Source: Conidiobolus incongruus B7586
Lineage: Eukaryota > Entomophthoromycota > Entomophthoromycetes > Entomophthorales > Conidiobolaceae
NCBI GenBank assembly: GCA_000697335.1
Contig: JNEM01009894.1
Location: 1-64,000, forward strand
Direction: 5' to 3'
DNA length: 64,000 bases
This document shows positions 39,096-50,455 of this stretch, in pieces. The notes under the pieces are model-generated. The model was not told where the DNA came from and made no database searches. It saw nothing but the letters and a program-made list of their open reading frames with translations. The position numbers were made by a program, and so were the translations under genes. Position 1 is the stretch's first letter; the number at the start of each line of letters is the position of its first letter.

Positions 39096-39687
39096 ATGAT
39101 GAATCAAGCTATAGAATCAATTTTTCATAATCATAGACAATTTGTTGAGTTTGAAACTCATATAGGTTTTCAAAAATTAATTAATTTTCCCTTTGTTACA
39201 GGTTTTGGTTATTTAAAATACAAGCTAATTAATTTTGATGGTAATAGCGTAATTGGTAGAACGGCAAAGTATACGTCTATTTTCAATATTCAATAGTATC
39301 TTGTAGCTAAAACTATATTTTAGTTCTCTAGTTGAGCAAAATTGTATCAATTGGAGTGATGAAATATTTGAAACTGTAAAATTTCCAATAAGCGAATCTG
39401 GCCACTTATTGAGTTGTAAAATTGAAATCACTTTTAAATACTTATCAGAAGCAAGAGCTCAGGCGAGAACTATGGGTATAGTTAATATTGATTTGGCAGA
39501 ATTTGCTGGTGATAGAAATTTTACTGTTCGATTTTTATTAATGGATTCAAAAATTAATTCTACTTTACAAGTAATAGATATTTTACAGATTATTGAAATA
39601 TTATTCAATTAGATTGTTTTTAGGTATTTATGAGTTTATATCAGATATCCGGAGATATTATTTATAAAAGGTATTGTTATATCTACA

Positions 39688-39726
<39 letters not shown>

Positions 39727-39995
39727 CTAATTGATTTTTATAGACCTAAGAATAATATTAGTAAAGTAACTTCTAGCTTAGATACTTTATCTAACTCAAA
39801 TGCAACACAAATTGAAACAAATAAAAAATATCACAGCCCAGAAGATTTACTTGTAAGTGAAAATTATCGTGATTAAGGTTTATATTTAATATCATTTACT
39901 GCTTATAGATGATTCAAAGTAAACTAATACAATTAACAACTAACTCAAAAGAAAAAGAATTAGTAGATGTAGTTGATGATATCCTGTATAATTAG
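39096..39995 (+). CDS. NT-C2 domain protein (EEIG1/EHBP1 type)
   Basis: A 220-residue protein from five exons (39096-39268, 39324-39570, 39624-39670, 39744-39852, 39909-39995) with phases closing to a TAG stop. Residues ~17-155 match the N-terminal C2 fold found in EEIG1 and EHBP1: FETHIGFQKLINFPFVTGFGYLKYKL, then INWSDEIFETVKFPIS, LLSCKIEITFKYLSEARAQA, GIVNIDLAEFAGD and VFMSLYQISGDIIYKR. Such domains are thought to link membranes with cytoskeleton or small GTPases. The C-terminal ~60 residues are polar. The start is the first ATG of a pair (39096 and 39099); an upstream exon cannot be excluded. Intron 3 contains a long AT dinucleotide tract. A function specific to this gene is unknown. Confidence 0.82.
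39689..39721. repeat. AT dinucleotide microsatellite in an intron
   Basis: About 15 AT units in intron 3 of the NT-C2 gene, between the 39670 donor and the 39743 acceptor. Probably variable in length. Confidence 0.9.
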
Positions 39996-40147
39996 ATAGA
40001 GTTTACAAATTGATATTTTTGATTACTAATTTTGATTTAATCACTTGATTTAATAAACCATAATAAAAATTATTATTTATTAAATGGATAAGTCAAGTAT
40101 CATTGATTAAGCATTGTGACCCAAATCTTTTTATATTTGTAATCAAA

Positions 40148-40743
40148 ATGAACGGTGGAAACTTAATTAACGCTAATCCTACTGTCTATCAAACCAAACA
40201 AGACATAACCAGAACTCCTTTACCTGAAGATTTTGACGATTCTGTTATTGATAAATTTGATAAATTAGAAATTTTTGGTATTACTTTATGGAATGATTTT
40301 TAATATTAATTATTAAATATTTTTGTTTAGACCTTATCCGCTCTATTAACGATCCTGAACACCCTTTGACCTTAGAACAACTCAATGTCACCCAATTAGA
40401 TCACATTTATGTTGACGAAGAAAATAACACTGTTAAAGTTGATTTTACACCAACTATCCCTCACTGCTCAATGGCTACTCTTATTGGACTCTGTATCCGT
40501 GTTCGTTTATTGAGAAGCCTTCCTGAAAGATTCAAAGTTGATATTGCAGTTCGTGAAGGAACTCATCAATCTGAAGATGCAGGTATTTCAAATTTATGAA
40601 TTCATTTTAATATTTTTATTAATTTGATTTTTTTTATAGTTAATAAACAACTCAATGATAAAGAAAGAGTTGCGGCTGCGTTAGAGAATCAGCATTTATT
40701 AGAAGTAGTGAACCAATGCTTGGCCACAACGACTCCTAACTAA
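40148..40743 (+). CDS. CIA2: Cytosolic Fe-S targeting protein Cia2/CIAO2B (MIP18 family)
   Basis: A 161-residue protein from three exons (40148-40277, 40331-40582, 40640-40743), about the size of human CIAO2B. It belongs to the CIA targeting complex with Cia1 and Met18/MMS19, which delivers Fe-S clusters to cytosolic and nuclear proteins. Conserved elements are [19 protein letters not shown], the reactive-cysteine motif [27 protein letters not shown] and the C-terminal [15 protein letters not shown]. The start is the ATG at 40148 ([14 protein letters not shown]), which matches family N-termini; codons upstream in the same frame are probably leader sequence. Confidence 0.95.
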
Positions 40744-41061
40744 AATATTTATTTTTCCTTGAAAAGATTGTATTCTATATTCTGCTTTCTATTTTACTAT
40801 TATCGCCTTTATCCTAAATTTATTGATCAAATAAATTCATCACATCGCTTTATAGTCGAATTATTATACTTATATTACAGTCAACGAAACACAAAATAGT
40901 TTGCTATTTCTTGCATTACTCTGTTTTAAATCGAATATTCAGATTTTATTATTGAAATAAATATATTTGAAAAATAATTAGTTTTTGAGCTACACATTCA
41001 GAACTTGAAGTAATAATAATACAGGTAAAAATGAAATTTAATAGAACTAAATTAAAATCTT
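40744..41061. other. Convergent intergenic region
   Basis: About 320 bases between convergent CIA2 and SNIP1-like genes. It should hold both 3' ends; nothing else seen. Confidence 0.5.
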
Positions 41062-41905
41062 CTAGTCTTCTCTTAAATAAACATAATCTCTAGTACTGGT
41101 ACCAAAATTGATAATATCTTTATGCTTTAATTCCACATATCTTACTGGAGGAATGGGTGTACCGTTCACTTTAGTTCCATTAGCTGATTCTAAATCAATG
41201 ATATATGGTCTATGAAATCATTAATATTCAATATATAAATATAATAACAATAAATGAGAGAAATTACTTAATAACCATACGTAATCTTCCTTCTTGATCT
41301 TTTTCTGTTACCTTTCGGTATTGTAAAGCAGCATGTTGCTTAGAACATGATGCATGATCAATTGGAATATCTACGACCTTAAGAAATATTAATTATTAAA
41401 ATATAAAATATTAGATATAAGTTATAATAAACTATACTTTTCTATCTCTACCAATTAAATAAGCACTTTGACGATATAATGGTAACATATCTAAGTAATA
41501 CAAATTAAAATGTTAGTTTTGAATTTGAATAATAAATAATATCAATGAATTACCTATTTCTTTGTCTCCCTTAAACACATACCATCTCCACTTTTGATTA
41601 GGTTTAGCAGCATCTGAAGGTTCATTATATTTAACAACTACTCCGTTATAAGTATTGGTTTCAGCTGTCAATAGTCCAGATCGCTCAAAGTTTGGCTTGA
41701 TTTCTATTTCGGATTCCTCTTTCCGAGGGGATATAGTGCGAGCTCTATCGCTCTGATTAGGTCTATTTTGATTATCAGATCTACTAGAATATCTTGAAGG
41801 TGATCTCGATCTTCTAGATCTATTTGGAGATTGTGAACGATCTCTATAACGGTCACTAGTATATTTGGAACTATATTTACTTCTTCTTGGACTTTCTGGA
41901 GACAT
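41062..41905 (-). CDS. SNIP1: SNIP1/Pml1-like FHA-domain splicing protein
   Basis: A 220-residue protein from four exons (41905-41554, 41490-41438, 41377-41268, 41209-41062). The N-terminal ~85 residues are rich in Arg and Ser (SPRRSKYSSKY, RSRRSRSPSRYSSRS), an RS-like region usual for spliceosomal partners. The C-terminal part is the FHA domain of the SNIP1 family: KWRWYVFKGDKE, LYRQSAYLIGRDRKV, DIPIDHASCSKQHAALQYR, IDLESANGTKVNG and ELKHKDIINFG. The phospho-threonine-binding Gly-Arg, Ser-x-x-His and Asn-Gly positions are all present. Human SNIP1 and yeast Pml1 belong to the pre-mRNA retention and splicing (RES) complex, the likely role here. The stop is a TAG. Confidence 0.93.
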
Positions 41906-42235
41906 ATTTGAAGTTGTTTGGATTTGAATTAGTTTGCTAACATATTTTTTGCAGGACTTGGATTTTTCGTATATTTGAATTATGATATTTAAGTTAAATT
42001 TTATCAATTATGGGATTAATTTTAAAGGACAATTTATTGTCAATTAAATTATATCCATATATAGGATGACCTAATATTTGATATTACTAAATTTGGAAAT
42101 ATATCAACTTCTTTTAAATTAGATCATTGACAAAAGTTTTTCATATAGCTTCCTTATTATAATCTATTCACACATTGGTAATGGATTAATATTTTGTTAT
42201 TTATTAGTATTAATATTAAATTTGGCAATCAATTA
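41906..42235. other. Short intergenic region
   Basis: About 330 bases of AT-rich DNA between two minus-strand genes. No element recognised. Confidence 0.5.
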
Positions 42236-43015
42236 TTATAGATGGATGAGTAATGTTAATATAAATATGGATATAGGGAACATGGTAATAAATGGAGTAA
42301 CATGAATCATTGCATTGGACGTAGATTCTGACTTGGATGAAGCTGAGGCTGTGCTAGATCCTTGAGAAGCTTTCTGAGTTTTTGATTTTGTAGCATGTGA
42401 TTTTTGGTTATTATCAAAGTTGCAGATAGGTCCAAAGTTTTGTGATTCTTCGCACATCTTATTCCATGATTCACATTCGTCCAAAGTGTTCAAATCATTG
42501 CAAAGACTTGAGTAGACTGAGAGGTTATCAATGGGGAGGGATGCGCCATTGAGCTTCTTGGGAATTCCAGTACAATTGGCTAGTACCGGGGCATCAGTAC
42601 ATATTTTTACAATAAGATTGGACAATTCGTTGGTAGAGGGTAATGATGGGAAGGGAGAGGCGTTTCTACATTGCTGATTTTTGCTATCTTTTCCTTTGGC
42701 GCATAGAGTATTTATGGTATTGCATACATTATCCTTGATTTTGTCAGATTTACAAACGCTGTATAGTACAGAAAAGCTTGAGCAATAGGGTCTTGTCACT
42801 TTAGATTGCTGGCACTTTTGCCAAAGACTGCATCCTGCATAAGTAGTACTATTTCCACATATTGAAGTGAGAGATTTGGTAATATCATTGTCAGGGATAA
42901 CTAAATCACTGCATTCTGTTGCAGTGGCATTTTTGAAACAGGAATCTAAGCTACATAAATGTAATTGAAGCAAGAAGAGCCAAGTTATTGGAGCAAACGA
43001 AATAAACAGCTTCAT
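42236..43015 (-). CDS. Secreted Cys-rich, Ser-rich protein, likely GPI-anchored
   Basis: An intronless gene for 259 residues that I cannot assign to a named family. A clear signal peptide (MKLFISFAPITWLFLLQLHLC) opens the protein. Residues ~22-200 contain about 20 cysteines in two similar blocks: a C-x(n)-C-S-x-W-x-K-C pattern (GCSLWQKCQQ) and ECESWNKMCEE. This suggests an internal duplication of a disulphide-bonded module. Several Asn-x-Ser/Thr sites are present. A Lys/Ser/Ala/Thr-rich linker follows. The C-terminus is hydrophobic (ITMFPISIFILTLLIHL) after a small-residue region, as in GPI-anchored wall or surface proteins. A surface-binding or copper-handling role is possible but not supported by any specific motif. 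Confidence 0.85.
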   Translation of the reverse strand: MKLFISFAPITWLFLLQLHLCSLDSCFKNATATECSDLVIPDNDITKSLTSICGNSTTYAGCSLWQKCQQSKVTRPYCSSFSVLYSVCKSDKIKDNVCNTINTLCAKGKDSKNQQCRNASPFPSLPSTNELSNLIVKICTDAPVLANCTGIPKKLNGASLPIDNLSVYSSLCNDLNTLDECESWNKMCEESQNFGPICNFDNNQKSHATKSKTQKASQGSSTASASSKSESTSNAMIHVTPFITMFPISIFILTLLIHL

Positions 43016-44716
43016 ATTAGTAGATTAATTAAGATAACAAAATTGATTTGGACATAGATGAATTCAAGTATTTATACCATAATTTATGACTAAATTTCTT
43101 ACATAAACAAATCTAATTTTAGTCATTGGATTTAAGTTTATATTCGGTTTTTAAAAGATTGGCATATTACTTAAAGTAAATTAGGATAATTTTAAATATC
43201 CAACCAATCAAAATTCAGCATGTGATCATATTTAGATTCTAATATATTTATCAAGAATCCATGCTGTATTATGGTGCATTTTATATTTTATCATTTAATA
43301 TTTATTATCAATCAGGAATATAAATCTTAATTAATATATCATTTGTAATTTCATTGCTTTATATGATAATTAAATATATATTTGGTTAAATTTACATAAA
43401 TTCAACAACAAATTGTTGATGAATTTACTCAAATCCGTTATATAATAATAATATACATATTAAAGTTAATTAAAATTTTAATCTTATAAAAATTTATTAT
43501 TTAATATGTGTTGAAAGAGTTGAAATTGGGGATAAACGCAATTTACTTTATCCTATACTTATAAGCACGGGTTGATTAAATAGTGCAGGTCTTCTGGAAA
43601 GTAGATTTGCAATAAAGATCATGTAGATTCGATAAAACGAGTCAAGGACGAATAACCAGATACTTTAAAGGGTTTTATTAAAATATCAAGATTTAGAGCT
43701 TGGCCCTAGTCAAGGTTATCCCTAAGCGAATAGGTGCCCAGTAACTATTTTATAGTGTGGTTAGTTCTTTGCCAATGTGTTGAAATTCCAATTACTGTTA
43801 TAGTCTGGAATTTTCCATCTTGAAAGGATTGTGCCTGGAATTTGTGAGTGGATTACATTCGGAATCATGACGGACAGTTAAAGTTGAATTGCGAGCGGAC
43901 CTACTGATCCGCGACAATAGTATAAATGATAATGTTATTGATTTATCTAAACTTTATTAACTAATATACATTTTAATATGCAAGGTTAAATAATTCAATA
44001 TCAGCTTCCAATTTTAGCATAAAATTTTTCCAGTGACTAGTAAGTGAATAACCTATGTTAATTTTATTTCTATATAATGGTTGCGATAAAGATTCTGAAT
44101 TATATATAAATGCAATTTCGATTGATAGTAATTGCTTTATATAATTAATATATTGGCTAAAGTAATAAACATTTTGAACAATATATGTTATATTTTAGTT
44201 TGTCATGATATCCAAAATAAGATTAGTTAATTTGTGTTTTATTCTTCAATTGATTATTTCAAATAATTTTTAAATGGTAATAGGAGTGGAAATAACCTAG
44301 ATAACACAACTTAAGTTCCCATTCCCAAAGCAATTTTTTATTTCTAAATTTATTATAAAATATGATTTTGAATCTAGGAAATTTGAATATATATTATATA
44401 TAACTTTGATAAAATTGGCAAAGTTCTGTTAGTAAAAATATTCCCAATATAATAATCAAAAAAGCTCAAATTTTATTAATTGTATAAAATCAGCATCATT
44501 TTTATAGTGATTTGATTGCAAAATTTTAATTCAATATATAACAAAAGTTTAAAATATTCACCTGAAAACTTATTTTTTAATTAACATATACTTGAATAGA
44601 AAATGTAAATTAGCATTTATTTGGAATTAATTACACAATCCAACAATATTATATCAGTTCAGCAATTTAAATATTAAAAATTAATTTAAAATAAAATAGT
44701 ATTTGATTTATTAATA
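43016..44716. other. Intergenic spacer with a GC-richer island
   Basis: About 1.7 kb. The first 250 bases are the likely promoter of the secreted-protein gene. The GC-richer block at 43507-43915 is described separately. The rest is AT-rich with nothing recognised. Confidence 0.5.
43507..43915. repeat. GC-richer island, possible solo LTR or structured RNA
   Basis: A ~409-base block of distinctly higher GC in AT-rich spacer, with sharp edges. It starts TGTGTTGAAAG and ends CTGATCCGCGAC. The 4-base word AATA flanks both ends (43503-43506 and 43916-43919), compatible with a target-site duplication but weak, because AATA is common here. No open frame of note exists on either strand. A solo LTR of a family different from the 437-bp repeats is one reading; an unrecognised structured RNA is another. 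Confidence 0.4.
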
Positions 44717-47700
44717 TTACTTCTTACTTAATCTTTCTTGGATAAAGGCATCAATTCTAGCCTTGAGCTCAACATCTGGAACCACCATATCGATAGTTAA
44801 AGGCTGACGATTAAAAGGATCAGTACTATCACTTAGCAAATGTGATTTGATGGTAGAAAGATCAATGGTAATGCCTGACGTAGGCAATTTGACAGGATTT
44901 CGCATCAAGGTGGACATCAAAGGATCTTCAAACTCAGGAGGGAAGTCTTGTAAAATTTCATCTTCCAGTTGCAAATCTTGGACTTTAGCTTCAACTTTTT
45001 TGACCAGTTGACCCAGCCTTTCTAAATAACTAGCGTTCTTCAAACCAAATTTGCCAAGAATGTTGATTGCCCTATCAAAGTATGATACTTTGAAAGATCT
45101 TTGGTCATTTGCCATAGCTTTGATGAAACGATCCGATTCTAAATTCAAATAGATATCCATCAAACTACCTAGTAACTTTTTGGGGTTGAACTGGTACTTT
45201 TCTGGGTTATTGACCTTAAGCTCTGTACATTTAGGTCCTACTAGTCCACTTAAAGTATAGTTCAGCATAGCGGCCAAACGATCGACAATTTCTTCAGATA
45301 AGAATGGCTTTCTGTTCTCCAAGGTAAGATAGCCCAACATGGCAACATTTTCATTACTAAGAGCAACATAAGAACCAGCTTGACGTTCATCACTATGCAA
45401 AGTTTCTAATCTCTGTTCACGATGTTCTTGAGTTTCGGAATTCCATTGTTGGAGATTATTCATTTCGGTTTGAATTGAATGGATTTCTGAAAGTTTTGAA
45501 AGAGCTTCAAAGAGTAAGTGAGTAGTATCGTTCATTAACAAATTAACAAATTTCACGAAGAAATCCATATTTTTGGCTTGCTCAGAGAGTCGTTGACGAT
45601 GCTCATTGTGGTTCCAGAGCACTTTGAATAATAAAGCAATATTATATCTTACATTAAATTTATCATGGAATTGTGAGCTTAGACCTGTATGTTCGACATC
45701 AACATAAAATTTCATCAGGGATGGTAATAAATGAGCGAGTGCGAGTGGGTCTCCTAACAGAAGTGAGCCAATAGGAGATTCCGTGGGGCTATAGTGATTC
45801 ATAACTGAATAAAACAAGGTTTCAATTAACTGAATCTTGGTGTGCGGATTTTTGATCAATTCAGAGTGGGTTAAAAAGGTAATGATAAATGTGACCAGAT
45901 CTTGAGGAGATACAAGAGTGAAAGCTTTGGGATTATTCCTATAATATTGTGGTTAGAATGAAGTCATAAATTCGAATACTCATATCTACTTGGCTTGGTA
46001 AAGGAAGAATTCCGAAATATCTCCAAGGTAGTGCTCGGGAAGCATACAAAGTTGTGGAGATGGTTGCCCTTGAATTGGTAATCTGAATTAAAACAAAAAT
46101 TAATATTGATAAAAAAAATAGGTGTGATATTATATTACGTAATACGGGTTTGTGGATGTTGAGATGCGGGATCAACTAATCTAACTAACCAAGCGCAAGC
46201 CAAGTTAAAAAACAAGAAACACGACTCAGTCAATCCCTCGTCCATCAAAATCAAATCAGTTGTTAATATACTCCCTTGAATGGCCTTTAATTGCATCTGG
46301 CATCTCTTAAGCATGAGAGCTTGATTAGGATTAGCTGATTCAGCACCTTGTTGCTCCAGGGTTTCAATTTGTTCTTGTAAATATTCTTTCTCTCTTTGAA
46401 GTCTTCGATGTTTAGAGCATAATGTAAGGTAGCCATAATGAAAGTAGCGATATGTAAGATGGAAGATGTGGGATATAAAATTGACATCTAAAGCATAAAT
46501 TTAGAAAATTAAACAAGTAATTTAAATAATTAATTACTATTAGTGTAATTAGACTGTTTTACAAACTCTTCAACTTGTTCTTTGCTGGCATTGATTCTGA
46601 CTGCATCTTTTAGATCAATCAAGTTAGATTTGGAAAAGTAGTCAGGATCGATTTTATGAATCTAAAGAAGATATTAATAATAGATATAAGTATTAGTGGC
46701 ATATATTACGCTATTATGAAATCTATCAATGAAAGGCTGACAGAACTTTAATAAAATTAAATTCCAATTAACGATGAAGCGATCAGATGACACTTCAGCT
46801 GCATTGACCTAAAATATATTAGTTGAAAAGGATATTTGAAAATAATTGGGATATTTTACTTGAATACCATCCTTTTTAGTGTTACGATCAATGATATCAG
46901 CTAATAATTTTAATGTAGCATCTTTAGATTCAGAAGATGATCGAATAATTTGATTAACCAAATCAAATAAGGTGTCCTATTGATAGTTGGATTAGATGTT
47001 ATGTATAAATAAATGATTTCATAGGAATATACCAAAATACGGCTGAAAGTGAGTCTTAAACTAGAGTTAGTAGATTGGATATCTTTGACTAATTCGCGAT
47101 TGTTATCAAAGAAAAACTTGAATGCAATTGGGTTGGTCATATCGGATAAAACGGAAAGTCTGAATGCAGGGCCTAAAGCAATAGTCGATTCAATTTGGAG
47201 AGCACTTTGAAGATCAGATGCTGGCATCCAATTGGATAATTTGGGAAAATGGTTAGCGATGGTTTTGTGCTGAAGTAAAATAGTCAATGCCTAGAGATGT
47301 TGATATTAAATTAATATAAATTTGGTAAACTCTATATCTTACTTTTAAAGGAGTCCTGAAATCATCAGCAATTGTAAATTTCATAAGAGCCATATTAATA
47401 GCATTCACCAATGGATCCAAAATCTATATAAAATATAAGTATAAATCACAATTTCAATAAAAAATAGTAATTACATTAACGAGTTCATCATCTTGGAAAC
47501 GGTTATAAAGCTGAACAATGAATGCTTCTTGGATCATTCTATTGTCATCAGGCTCTAATACCATTCTATGAGCGAAACTTGGACAGTTGCTAAAATAATA
47601 TTAATATAAATTATTAAGGATACTCAAGATTATTTACTATTCAGAATTGGGATACATATCAGGGTATGAGATAGATAAACCAATATAGCTAACTAAAAGC

Positions 47701-48202
47701 TCCATAGTCTTATTTAAACTTTGGACTCTTTCTTCAACTACTTTGGGATCCAAGTTTTTAGCTTTAACAACCATATTCTTTTTGATTTCGTTACAACTCG
47801 CCCAACAATCATAAAGATAGTCAAAAACCGTTGGTGTATTTGGTGGCAAATCAAAGAATAATCTTGATACCAAAGCCCCATCCAAAGTAGAAGAGGTTAA
47901 TAAGAAAGGCTTCTCAACTAATAAATATTTAGTAATCAATATTAATCTGATATCAAGGTAGCTTACAGTTTGCTTCTTCTAATTCTGAAGCAAATTGAGA
48001 AAGATATAATTGATTGGGATTATCAGTTGGCTATAATTTTGATTAGTTTAAGTGAATAAAATATAAATATAAGTATACCTGTAAAGTAAAGCGAAAGATT
48101 CTAGTAAAAGCAGTGTTTTCCCATTGTTGCAAACTCTAAAATAAAGCTCGATAAAATTACAATTTGATAAAATTTTAACTGGAATACCTTTGTATCAGAC
48201 AT
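44717..48202 (-). CDS. UFD2: Ubiquitin conjugation factor E4 (Ufd2)
   Basis: A long gene with about a dozen short introns and a product of roughly 960 residues. It starts MSDTK at 48202 and ends at a stop at 44717-44719. Ufd2 extends ubiquitin chains on substrates and works with Cdc48 to hand them to the proteasome. The N-terminal helical region includes SLQQWENTAFTRIFRFTLQ. The large Ufd2 core is visible through VEKPFLLTSSTLDGALVSR, NCPSFAHRMVLEPDD, FIVQLYNRFQDDELV, the FNVRYNIALLFKVLW block and NENVAMLGYLTLENRKPF. The C-terminal U-box is complete: PPEFEDPLMSTLMRNPVKL, ITIDLSTIKSHL, TDPFNRQPLTID and DVELKARIDAF. The order and length match yeast Ufd2 (961 residues). Introns lie at approximately 45.94, 46.1, 46.5, 46.7, 46.85, 47.0, 47.3, 47.45, 47.6, 47.95, 48.08 and 48.19 kb. 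Confidence 0.96.
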
Positions 48203-48922
48203 TATTTAGTTTGGAAATAATTCAAAGATTAATAATTTATTATAATATAATTATGCTGTATAATTTTTATGAAAGATAAGGTTTAGATATTTGATATTTT
48301 TTGTTGTGATTTTGATGAACGAGTTGAAGTTTGATGGTATTAAAATGCAGTCGTCATCTTCAAATTATTTAATCAAATTTATTAGATAAATTAAACAATG
48401 GGACATATAACATTTTAGTGATTATTTGGTGGGAAATATATAGCCATTTTCAATACACCATTATTTTTTAACTTGAAAAAATGTCAATTTGTAATTTTAA
48501 TACGGCTTTTGATAGGATAAAGTATTATAATAATTTATTACTGTGATCAAAATGAAATTAATATTTGATGAAATATATATATATATACTAAAAGTGATAT
48601 CAGAAATAGCTGGCGTATTAAGTGTATTTTTAATTTATATAGGTATTCGTTTAAATATGTTGAAATAAAAACAAATATATATTGATTTTGTTAATACAAT
48701 TTATATGATAAATATATGGGTATGATATGATTAAAGTTTATATTTAAAATTGTGTGATTTATTCACAGAAAACATTTGTTCAAATACTATCAAAATTTTA
48801 ATTCTCAAGTAATTGTTAAGGTTGAAAAGTTAAAAAATTCTGATTAAAAAACATATAAAGATATATTTATTTTATTTAATTATATTTTACTATATTTTGA
48901 ATAATCATTAATTTGTTTGTTA

Positions 48923-49359
48923 TATTGGGGAATAATCTTGACAATAACTCAAGTAACTATAATTACCGCACTGAATCAAGAAGTCACTTTGGGAGTCACT
49001 TCTTTCATACACTGATTGATTCTGTTGTTTTCTGAGAGAGACTTGCTCTTAACTATAAAAGTCAACAATAACAGTTAATATAAGATTACTGTGAGCAAAC
49101 CAGTAAACGTCATCTAATTATCTTTATTCCAAAAGTATAACATCCCTAAGTTTTCTCGTAAGGCTCACATACAGCATTGAGTCATGACGAGTGCCAGATA
49201 TTTACTTTATTCAAGGAACTCAATTCACAGCAAGCCATTTTCACCTTATTTGGTGAAGCCCATTAATTTCCCATAACTTTGTGGTAAACCCTTGTTTACA
49301 ACTGGCGATTTCTAGTTCAAGCTCTAAAAGTCTATCTCTATCCACATTTGCATTCGGGA
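48923..49359 (+). repeat. Solo-LTR-like repeat, copy A (437 bp)
   Basis: A GC-richer 437-bp block flanked by the 4-base direct repeat GTTA (48919-48922 and 49360-49363). Copy B at 52545-52981 is the same length and clearly related, in the opposite orientation. Shared stretches include the CCCTTGTTTACAACTGG segment, the GCAAGCCATTTTCAC segment and the AATCTTGNCAAT start. No internal retroelement genes adjoin it, so a solo LTR left by recombination is the best reading. It is diverged from copy B and so an old fossil. Confidence 0.65.
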
Positions 49360-49809
49360 GTTAAAACAACTAATTTATTTTTTGAATATATTTTTTATTA
49401 GTTAATCATCAAGGATTATAATATTCATTAATTGAATATTTGAAAGTAAAAAATATATTATTTTTAAATAACATAATATAATATTACTATGAATTTAGAA
49501 AAAAAATGATTATTAAATCCTTGGTTAAAATGGATATTTATTTAATTGAGTCTCAATTTTATATGTCAGTATTAATTTTTAATTCATTAATAAACATGAA
49601 TGAAAAATAATATATGAAATTAATAATATCTAATGCGCTAAATAACCCCCTCCCATAACTTTCAAAGTTACCTAACATCTGAAAATATCTCTTTGTAATT
49701 CAGATATAAAATCAATATTCTTAGTTTTATTTTTTTGTTCATAAAATTTCAATATCTGTGATAAAATTATATTTTTCTAAATTCCATAAAAATTAAAACA
49801 TTAAGATAT

Positions 49810-50455
49810 TAACTAGGCGAATATTGCGCACATGATAAAAACAACTATCAATTTTATAATATGGAATTTTTTATTATTCTTGGTTTGTAAGGTCTACATT
49901 TATCTTGTATAAAAGTGGCTTTTGTTGAGTTTTTTAGCTCTGACCGATTATAAAATATATTTCTTCAAAAACAAGTTTAGATTATTTATGTCATTGAAAT
50001 TTCATCAGGTAATAGATTAAAGAAGCACATTTTATCATAGTACATTCCCATTACTAAAAGCTTTTTCTTATCATATAATTCATGCCTTGCGTTGTTAGGT
50101 ATTGTGACACTTTTTAATCCAAATGAAAGCTTGCTATAAGAAATAGAATCATAGAGAGAATACCAACTTTCATCTTTACTATATTTCTGAGCATATTAGA
50201 CTTAAAATTATAATTTGAAAGATTCGCAATAGCATTTTCTACTATTCGCCTTTTCCGCTTTATAGATAAAACATGTGGCATTCATTTTCAATTTTTTGAC
50301 AATTCAAACTATTTGGTCAAAATAGAGTACATTGTACCATGATTAATATTAAATTTAGCACACATTTCTTTGTTGGAAAATTATGATGTTTTGCTATACA
50401 TTTCTAAATTTTTGATATTTGAGTTTAATGTTGCAACACTGGGAATCATGATTCA
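49810..50455 (-). mobile_element. Heavily decayed Tc1/mariner-type transposase fragment
   Basis: The minus strand shows, in broken frames, pieces in the order of a Tc1-type transposase. There is a helix-turn-helix-like KEMCAKFNINHGTMYSIL with a basic linker (LSIKRKRRIVENAI), then SKLSFGLK and NNARHELYDKKKLL as in the block around the first Asp. Last comes ATFIQDKCRPYKPRIIKN, resembling FQQDNARPHTARIVKN at the second Asp. Many stops and frame changes are present, so it is older than the mariner fossil at 27.5 kb. It lies between the two solo-LTR-like repeats. No terminal repeats were resolved. Confidence 0.6.

Noticed and set aside
39245-39264. tRNA A-box-like string (AGCGTAATTGGTAGAACGGC)
   Set aside because: It lies in a coding exon of the NT-C2 gene, and no B box or cloverleaf follows.
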